Shown piece after piece: positions 40,749-46,266 of a DNA stretch of 46,266 nucleotides (positions are counted from its first letter, which is position 1; each line of letters starts with the position of its first letter). Origin of the DNA: Ilumatobacteraceae bacterium. Its GTDB lineage: Bacteria; Actinomycetota; Acidimicrobiia; Acidimicrobiales; Ilumatobacteraceae. The notes beneath the pieces are model-generated. The model saw only the letters and a list, made by a program, of their open reading frames with translations. It was not told the origin of the DNA and ran no database searches. Location: positions 1-46,266 of the forward strand of contig JANYKU010000007.1 of NCBI GenBank assembly GCA_025358075.1. Direction: 5' to 3'. Made by a program: the position numbers and the translations under genes.

Positions 40749-41465
40749 TCATTTCGCCGCTTCCAGCTGCGCGAGATCACGCTGCGCGTAGCGGTTGTGC
40801 CAGAACTCTTCCTCAAAGACGGTGTAGATGCACTCTTGCAGTAGGTTCGTGCCGTTCTCGAGCACGTCGATGGGTCGCGTGAAGTCGGTCGCCGAAACCG
40901 ATGCGAGATAGTCGCGAAACCGCGTGGCCCGATCCGCGCGCACGGCGAGAGCGTCCGCGACAGACGGCGTCAGGTCGTAATCGAGGCCGGGCCACGGGAA
41001 GCCGACGGAGCCGGTGTTCGGCAACCCGATCGGGTGGAAGCGTTCTCCGAGGATCGGCGCCGTGAACCACTTGTCCATCGCGAAAACGAGATGTCGCAGC
41101 GTTTTGACGAAGGACCACTCGTCGTTGACCGACTCGTGCAGCGTGTCTTCGGGGAGAGCTTTCGCCAGGGTGACCGTCTTCGCCCACTCGTCTTCGAGGG
41201 CCGCCCACGCTGCGCGCGTGCCCTCCGGGTTCGAAGGACGGAGCATCGCGCGCAGCGGGTACCACGGGTCACGCTCGTTCACGTATGCCGTGACGTCGAC
41301 GCCGTTGATGACAACCGTGTCGACCAGCGCGTCGATGTCGACGTTGACAAGCCACGCGTGGCTGATCTTCGCGTCGGTGAGGTTGACGTCGCGGAAGCGG
41401 GCGCCGCTGAGATCGGCGCCCCAGAACACGGCTCCCGCAAGATCTCCCTCGAACTCTTCCGGCAT
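40749..41465 (-). CDS. DinB-family protein with N-terminal pentapeptide-repeat segment
   Basis: This 238-residue protein starts at ATG 41465 with GGGAGG 5 nt upstream. Residues 1-45 resemble a short pentapeptide-repeat run (LAGAVFWGADLSGARFRDVN). The remainder is a DinB four-helix bundle with the expected metal-binding histidines in LRHLVFAMDKWF and FEEEFWHNRYAQ. DinB proteins include mycothiol-dependent transferases in actinobacteria. The long antisense and upstream in-frame extension to 41894 is rejected for lack of conserved sequence. Confidence 0.85.
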   Translation of the reverse strand: MPEEFEGDLAGAVFWGADLSGARFRDVNLTDAKISHAWLVNVDIDALVDTVVINGVDVTAYVNERDPWYPLRAMLRPSNPEGTRAAWAALEDEWAKTVTLAKALPEDTLHESVNDEWSFVKTLRHLVFAMDKWFTAPILGERFHPIGLPNTGSVGFPWPGLDYDLTPSVADALAVRADRATRFRDYLASVSATDFTRPIDVLENGTNLLQECIYTVFEEEFWHNRYAQRDLAQLEAAK

Positions 41466-41584
41466 GCTGCCTCCCGTCGCGTCGCTGCAGTTCAGTGCGC
41501 ATGATGCCCGCTCCGGCACGTCGATGCAAGGACAATCACGCGTGCAGAACAACGAGCGTCGAGCGACAGTTCTGGCGTTGCGGT

Positions 41585-42730
41585 TCAGACCGCCCGGACC
41601 CACGAGCGAAGCGCCGTCGCGACGGCGACGGCGTCGGGCATGGCCACGATCTCCGCTGCGCATCTGCGGCTCGCCGTGGCGTGGTCCGCGGCGAGCACGA
41701 CGCGCCGCACCGCACCGGCAAGGCTGGCTTGGGTGAGCACTTCGGGTCGGAGGGCGATGGCCGTGCCGGCCCTCTCGCACATGGCGGCGTGCTCGTAGTT
41801 GTCGGCGCCCTGAGGAAGGATCACCTGTGGTACGCCGTGGGCCAGCGCGCCGAAGGTCGTGCCCGCCCCGCCGTGATGCACGACCGCGCTGCACGACGGG
41901 AGGAGCTCGGCCTGCGGGATGAACCGTTCGACCCGTGCGTTCGCGGGAAAGGGCGCCAGCCCGGCTGGGTCCTGATCGCGTCCGACTGTCATCACCACGT
42001 CGACCGGCTCATCGGCAAGCGCTTCAAGCGCGAGCTGGAAGAGGCCGAGGTTGGCGTTGAAGAGTGTCCCGAAGGTCACGTAGACCACCGGTCGTCCGGT
42101 GATCTCCCGTGGTCCGATGGGCAGTGGCACCGGGCGTAAGCGGAATGTCTCGCCGGTCGGCACTTGTGCCGTCTCGAGCATCGGTGGGCAGATCTGGATG
42201 GTGAGGTGGCGGTACATCCCAGCCCAACCGGGCACGTCGAGCCCGTACGACCGCCAGATCGGGGAGACGGCGTCGTTTGCGAGTTCGACCGCTTCGTGCG
42301 GCGGCAGCGGGCCGAACATGTGAGCGACGCCGGGGACCCCAAGGAGCTCGGCCACCAAAGGGCCGGCAAGGGCAAATGCCTCGAACAACACGACGTCCGG
42401 AGCGAACTCCAGACCCTGGCGCAAGACGTCATCGACCATCTCGTCGACACCGATCTCGCCGAACGCCCGAGGGAGGAAGTAGTGCACGATGCGCTCGGCC
42501 GCGACGCCATCGCCAGGATTGCCTCGAGTCCTCGTCGCCAGTCGGGCCATCCACTCGGCCTGGCTTCGACCAGCCCGGGCGAATCGCGCGCCAGTCTTCT
42601 CGACGATCGGCGCTGCCTCGGGCCCGGACGCGACGAGCACCTCGTCCCCGCCCGCCAGCAATGCGCCGATGAGCGGGATGAGCGGAGTCACGTGGCCCGC
42701 ACCCGGCGTGGACACGACGAGGATCCGCAT
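41585..42730 (-). CDS. UGT/MGT-type glycosyltransferase (GT1)
   Basis: This complete 381-residue GT-B enzyme has an N-terminal acceptor domain starting MRILVVSTPGAGHVTPLIPL. The C-terminal nucleotide-sugar domain has VVYVTFGTLFNANL, VERFIPQAELLPSCSAVVHH and HHGGAGTTFGALAHGVPQVI with LPQGADNYEHA. This is the EryCIII/macrolide and sterol glycosyltransferase group. The acceptor is unknown, and no biosynthetic cluster surrounds it. Confidence 0.9.
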   Translation of the reverse strand: MRILVVSTPGAGHVTPLIPLIGALLAGGDEVLVASGPEAAPIVEKTGARFARAGRSQAEWMARLATRTRGNPGDGVAAERIVHYFLPRAFGEIGVDEMVDDVLRQGLEFAPDVVLFEAFALAGPLVAELLGVPGVAHMFGPLPPHEAVELANDAVSPIWRSYGLDVPGWAGMYRHLTIQICPPMLETAQVPTGETFRLRPVPLPIGPREITGRPVVYVTFGTLFNANLGLFQLALEALADEPVDVVMTVGRDQDPAGLAPFPANARVERFIPQAELLPSCSAVVHHGGAGTTFGALAHGVPQVILPQGADNYEHAAMCERAGTAIALRPEVLTQASLAGAVRRVVLAADHATASRRCAAEIVAMPDAVAVATALRSWVRAV

Positions 42731-42748
42731 GATCGCCGCAACCTACAA

Positions 42749-43456
42749 CTAGGCGTCGACGATCTCCAGACGGATGCGCTTGTTTCCCTTGCCCTTGCTC
42801 TCCGTCTTCAGCACACGGATGCGCCCGACCTCACCGGTCGTTCGCACGTGGGTACCGCCGTCGGCCTGCTTGTCGAGCCCGACGATGTCGACGACCCGGA
42901 TCTCCGGCACCGAATCGGGGATCATCGACACCTTGGTGCGGATGAGATCCTCGTCCATCACCGCCGTCGACCGCGGCAGGAACGAGACCTCGATCGGCCG
43001 ATCGGCGGCCAATTCGTCGTTGACGAGTTGCTCGACTCGTGGCCCGAAGCCCTCGGGCAACGGGTCGAACTCGAAGTCCATTCGGGCGCTCAATGGTTCC
43101 ATGTTGCCGCCGGTCACGGGCACGCGCCATTCGTTCCAGATCACACCGCACAGCACGTGCAGCGCGGTGTGAGTGCGCATCAGCTGATGCCGCCGCTGCC
43201 ATTCGATCTCACCGGCGACGGACTCGCCAATCGCCGGGAGCGGCCCGCCCTCCAGCGAATGCCACACATGGTCGCCATCCTTGCGAACATCGACGACCGC
43301 GAGACCGGCAAGCGTGCCGGCGTCGTGAGGTTGCCCCCCGCCAGTCGGATAGAACGCGGTGCGGTCGAGGGCGACTGCCCCATCGCGGGCGTCCACCACC
43401 ACGGCGTCGAACGAGGTGAGATACGCGTCGTGGAGGTACATCAACTCGGTGGACAT
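42749..43456 (-). CDS. Alanyl-tRNA editing protein (AlaX-like)
   Basis: This 235-residue protein matches the AlaRS editing domain: YPTGGGQPHD at 37-44, the HxxxH metal motif H96/H100 (RTHTALHVL) and DGGTHV with H203. The usual cysteine ligand before GGTH is D199, a variant seen in part of the family. It would hydrolyse Ser- or Gly-mischarged tRNA-Ala in trans. It is complete and in normal orientation; the repeat elements start 37 bp upstream of its ATG. Confidence 0.87.
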   Translation of the reverse strand: MSTELMYLHDAYLTSFDAVVVDARDGAVALDRTAFYPTGGGQPHDAGTLAGLAVVDVRKDGDHVWHSLEGGPLPAIGESVAGEIEWQRRHQLMRTHTALHVLCGVIWNEWRVPVTGGNMEPLSARMDFEFDPLPEGFGPRVEQLVNDELAADRPIEVSFLPRSTAVMDEDLIRTKVSMIPDSVPEIRVVDIVGLDKQADGGTHVRTTGEVGRIRVLKTESKGKGNKRIRLEIVDA

Positions 43457-43493
43457 GACCGCAGAGTCTTACATCGCCCGCCGGCAACCGGCG

Positions 43494-43538
43494 TGTGGAG
43501 TTGTTCGGCGTACCCAGGTATGAGCCAAACACTCCACA
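43494..43538. repeat. Dispersed 45-bp imperfect palindrome, copy B
   Basis: The ends are TGTGGAGT and ACTCCACA, with CGTACCCAGGT in the centre. GTTCGGCGTACC pairs with GGTATGAGCCAAAC with few mismatches, so almost the whole element can fold into one hairpin. It is separated from copy C by 7 bp in the same orientation. Confidence 0.7.
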
Positions 43539-43545
43539 CCTCGCC

Positions 43546-43580
43546 TGTGGAGTTGTTCGGCGTACCCAGGTATGAGCCAA
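43546..43580. repeat. Dispersed palindrome, copy C (right end missing)
   Basis: The first 35 bases are identical to copy B, from TGTGGAGTTG through GGTATGAGCCAA. The last 10 bases (ending in ACTCCACA) are missing. In their place the sequence of a truncated gene begins at 43581. Confidence 0.7.
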
Positions 43581-43745
43581 CGCCGAGCCGTAGGCGAACA
43601 GCAGCTCTTTCTGCGCGTGCGACAGCTCTGATGTGCCGCGCAAGAAGCGCTCGGCCAGATTCATCAGGACCGCCCCCTTCTCGGGGAATCGCATCAACAG
43701 ATCACGCATGCGCGAATGCTGCCGCATCGATTCGAAATGAGCCAT
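43581..43745 (-). pseudogene. Carboxymuconolactone decarboxylase-like gene fragment
   Basis: From ATG 43745 the minus strand reads MRQHSRMRDLLMRFPEKGA, then ERFLRGTSELSHAQKELLFAYGSAL. This matches the N-terminus of CMD/AhpD-like peroxidase-related proteins, which normally continue with NACxxC. The catalytic CxxC part is missing: the homology ends at the last base of repeat copy C. The frame stays open through the repeats and antisense to AlaX, but that sequence is not protein-like. Confidence 0.7.
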
Positions 43746-43867
43746 CTTGTCGCCCCATCAGGCCGGTCTGGATCGAACCGTAGTGGAGTCGCGCCAAGCG
43801 CGCCGCTTGCCCCGTTGGTCCCGACACCCGGTGCCAATTGGCCCGGGCGGCATTCTCCGTGACGGGA

Positions 43868-43873
43868 TAACAT
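43868..43873 (+). promoter_or_regulatory. Candidate -10 element for leaderless GGDEF-EAL mRNA
   Basis: TAACAT is followed by exactly 6 nt and then GTG 43880, the classic geometry for transcription starting at the start codon. No Shine-Dalgarno precedes the GTG. No convincing -35 is seen. Confidence 0.45.
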
Positions 43874-43879
43874 CAGAGA

Positions 43880-46266
43880 GTGACCACGTCCCGTGCTTTG
43901 CCTGCTGGGATGGGTAGGATTGCCGGCTTGCCACGCACAGGTCGAACGCCGCGCTGGCCCGTCGTCTCGCTGACGCTTGTCGCCCTGATCTGCGCGGCTC
44001 ACCTCGTGCGGCCCGACGGGGCGGCCGGGCAGATCACCTATCTCGCAGTGACCGTGGGTGCCGCAGTGGCTGCGTCAATCGGTGCGCGACGTCAGACCGG
44101 GTCACGGCGGTTCGCATGGACGTGCGTTGCCCTTGGAGTGTCGTTCTCGGCGATCGGCGACGCCATCTACTACCTGATGGGCCTGATCCAAGGTTCGTTC
44201 TCGGATCTGTCAATTGCCGATGCGTTCTGGCTTGCCTCGTACGTGGGCATCGCCGTCGGGCTGTCGACCATGATCGTCGGCGACGGGTCACGACGGGTCG
44301 ATGTCGACGGCCTGATCGACATCGGCTCCTTTGTGGTCCTGGCCGTGATCGTGGTGACGCAACTCAGCGTCGTGCGCGACACCCTCAGAGACACGTCGTT
44401 CCCCATCTTTTCACGGGTGGTCTGGACCGCGTATCCAATGCTCGACGCCGCCCTGCTCGGCGTGGTCACGCAGGCGATGGTCAGCAAGCGGTTGCGCAAC
44501 CTCAATGGACTGTTCCTCAGCCTCGGGGTCGCGCTCTGGCTCGTGGCCGACTTCGCTTCGCTTCTGATCGTCGACAAGACAACCGTCACGAGGTGGCTCG
44601 ACATCGGATGGATGGTCGGCGCGGCGAGCATCGCCGTCGCGGCGTGGCCGTCGAGAGCTCGACGGGCGCCACCGGGCGACGCACTCGCCGTGCACAGGGT
44701 GACCGATGCGCGGATCGCCATCACGTTGCTTCCGCTACTGGTGCCCGGCCTCATCGAGATCTGGGCGCTGCGACAAGGCCACGACCCCAGTGCCGTGCCC
44801 CTCTTCGCCGCCACGGTGGTGCTGGTCGGGCTGGCATTCGCCCGTTCCACACGCCTCGTCAAGTCGCGCAACCGCCAGGAGGAGGCACTCGAGCGAAAGA
44901 CGTGGTTCTACACCGCACTCGCGGAGAACTCCTCGGACGCGGTGATCGTGGTCGACAAAGTTGGACGGATCCTCAACGAGGCTCCCAACCTGGCGGCCAT
45001 GCTCGGTCGAGCCGGTGAGGCGACGACCGGCATGGACGGCATCGGCCTACTGCAACTGGCCGATCGAGACGCAGCGCTGGCCGCCTTGGATCGGTGGTCG
45101 CAGACGAGCGGGGTGGTCGCCGAGACAGAGGTGCGGGCGACCAACGTCGATGGATCCGACCGATGGTTCGGGATTCGCGCAGCAAACCTCTCGAACGACC
45201 CAGTCGTCGGTGGGATCGTCATCAACCTGCGCGACATCACTGATCGCAAACGCGTAGAAGACGAGTTGAGCCACAACGCTCTGCACGATTCGCTCACGGG
45301 TCTGGCCAATCGTGCGCTCTTCCACGATCGTCTCGAGCACGCCCTCGAACGCACCTCGCGCACCGGCTCCGAAGTCGCGGTCGTGTATCTCGATCTCGAC
45401 GGCTTCAAGATGGTCAACGACAGTCGCGGCCACGAAGCAGGCGATCTCGTGCTACGCGAAGTGGCAACCCGCTTGACCAGTGTCGTTCGCACCGTCGACA
45501 CGGTTTCGCGCCACGGCGGTGACGAGTTCGCAATCCTGATCGAGGAAAGCCCACACGCACTCGGCGAAGCACAGACCGTCGCCGAGCGGGTGCTCAAATC
45601 GTTGACGAGTCCGTTCATCGTCGACGATCAACTCGTGGTGCTGTCGGCAAGCATCGGGATCACGATCGGCGACGTGGCGTGCACCGCCTCGTCGATGATG
45701 CGCGACGCCGACCTGGCGATGTACAAGGCCAAGACCACGGGACGAGCGCAGTGGGCCATGTACGAGCCGGCGATGCGCACCGCCGCACTCGAGTATCTCG
45801 AGTTGGAGAATGATCTGCGGCAGGCGCTCGACAAGCACCAGTTCCGACTGATGTATCAGCCGATCATCGAGTTGCAAACGAACGTGGTCGTGGGGTTCGA
45901 GTCATTGATTCGCTGGGATCACCCCACGCTCGGGGTCATCGAGCCGGATGCGTTCATCCCCATCGCCGAGGGCAACGGCACCATCGTGGCGATCGGCAAG
46001 TGGGTGCTCGACGAAGCTTGCCGCACCGCGGCGGGTTGGCGGGACGCGTTCCCCGAAAGCCGACTGACGATGGCGGTGAACCTGTCGGTACGTCAGATCG
46101 CCACACCCGAGCTGGTCGACCACGTCGCCGCCGCCCTCGAACGGTGGGAGATCGAGCCGTCGTCCCTCGTCCTGGAGATGACCGAGAGCGTTCTCGTGCA
46201 AGACGCTGCAGTTGCCGCTGAGCGGCTCGAAGAGCTCCGTGGCCTCGGTGTGCGCCTGGCGATCGA
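43880..46266 (+). CDS. Membrane PAS-GGDEF-EAL protein (C-terminus off the right edge)
   Basis: The frame is open from GTG 43880 to the window edge, about 795 residues. About eight to nine hydrophobic segments in the first 320 residues form a membrane sensor. A PAS-like domain follows at about 335-455 (TALAENSSDAVIVVDKVGRI, ending in LRDITDRKR). The GGDEF domain starts at LTGLANRALFHDRL and has an intact SRHGGDEFAIL. The EAL domain starts at RLMYQPIIELQTNVV, with ESL in place of EAL (GFESLIRW), NLSVRQ and LEMTES, and is cut at GVRLAI. The key glutamates visible so far are present, so both diguanylate cyclase and phosphodiesterase activity are possible. ATG 43910 is an alternative start. Confidence 0.9.
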   Translation, partial: MTTSRALPAGMGRIAGLPRTGRTPRWPVVSLTLVALICAAHLVRPDGAAGQITYLAVTVGAAVAASIGARRQTGSRRFAWTCVALGVSFSAIGDAIYYLMGLIQGSFSDLSIADAFWLASYVGIAVGLSTMIVGDGSRRVDVDGLIDIGSFVVLAVIVVTQLSVVRDTLRDTSFPIFSRVVWTAYPMLDAALLGVVTQAMVSKRLRNLNGLFLSLGVALWLVADFASLLIVDKTTVTRWLDIGWMVGAASIAVAAWPSRARRAPPGDALAVHRVTDARIAITLLPLLVPGLIEIWALRQGHDPSAVPLFAATVVLVGLAFARSTRLVKSRNRQEEALERKTWFYTALAENSSDAVIVVDKVGRILNEAPNLAAMLGRAGEATTGMDGIGLLQLADRDAALAALDRWSQTSGVVAETEVRATNVDGSDRWFGIRAANLSNDPVVGGIVINLRDITDRKRVEDELSHNALHDSLTGLANRALFHDRLEHALERTSRTGSEVAVVYLDLDGFKMVNDSRGHEAGDLVLREVATRLTSVVRTVDTVSRHGGDEFAILIEESPHALGEAQTVAERVLKSLTSPFIVDDQLVVLSASIGITIGDVACTASSMMRDADLAMYKAKTTGRAQWAMYEPAMRTAALEYLELENDLRQALDKHQFRLMYQPIIELQTNVVVGFESLIRWDHPTLGVIEPDAFIPIAEGNGTIVAIGKWVLDEACRTAAGWRDAFPESRLTMAVNLSVRQIATPELVDHVAAALERWEIEPSSLVLEMTESVLVQDAAVAAERLEELRGLGVRLAI

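Noticed and set aside
43494-43580. Tandem palindromes considered as a CRISPR or integron attC pair
   Set aside because: There are only two copies separated by 7 bp, no spacers of CRISPR size, no cas or integrase gene, and the ends lack the GTTRRRY/RYYYAAC core of attC.
42164-43783. 539-codon plus-strand frame over the glycosyltransferase and AlaX genes
   Set aside because: It is antisense to two conserved proteins and contains no recognisable motif.

Overview
The window is high-GC DNA read as one actinobacterial chromosome segment, most likely from the class Acidimicrobiia (Ilumatobacter-like). This rests on gene content: FtsX-type permease clusters, a secreted protein with LDTR-type repeats, DUF6131, a CGNR zinc finger, an AAC(2')-I acetyltransferase and several apparently leaderless starts. 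The assignment is an inference. I see no rRNA, tRNA, CRISPR array or phage module.

Positions 1-16.5 kb hold a signalling-plus-export cluster. A cyclic-nucleotide-binding protein (minus, cut by the left edge) is divergent from three consecutive FtsX/MacB-type permeases. These are followed by a response regulator whose output is a class III nucleotide cyclase, a LolD/MacB-type ATPase and a NarL-type sensor histidine kinase. Further right, on the minus strand, are a NarL response regulator, a receiver-only protein and a fourth FtsX permease. A near-identical 20-bp motif precedes both the first permease and the cyclase regulator. Together the genes suggest kinase to regulator/cyclase to cyclic nucleotide to effector, wired to an exporter. 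This is the best candidate for an undescribed system.

Positions 16.5-22.9 kb carry a compact minus-strand operon (PPOX-fold protein, FAD monooxygenase, DUF3500), a ThDP-dependent acetolactate-synthase-like enzyme and an ABC-2 exporter pair. Positions 22.9-26.1 kb contain a DUF4188 remnant, a DUF6131 membrane peptide, an HtrA-type protease with an apparent in-frame deletion, a CPA2 antiporter and an isoamylase-early-set protein. The protease and the early-set protein share an identically spaced composite operator. Positions 26.1-28.8 kb are a TetR regulator divergent from a DrrAB-like exporter, with three operator palindromes on the shared promoter.

Positions 28.8-43.8 kb are a mosaic. Intact genes are a DUF3494 surface protein with a sortase-like signal, aac(2')-I, a CGNR regulator, a secreted SGNH protein behind a MITE-like element, a flavodoxin, an SMP-30 protein, ketopantoate reductase, an acyl-CoA synthetase, a lipoprotein, a DinB/pentapeptide protein, a glycosyltransferase and AlaX. 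Broken genes are a YCII/sigma scar, an EAL gene, a sigma-factor/response-regulator pair that lost both 5' ends, an aldo/keto reductase with a 1-base frameshift, and a carboxymuconolactone-decarboxylase-like gene cut by a dispersed palindromic repeat. The window ends inside a membrane PAS-GGDEF-EAL protein.

The many deletion junctions are either real genome decay or assembly artefacts; sequence alone cannot decide.
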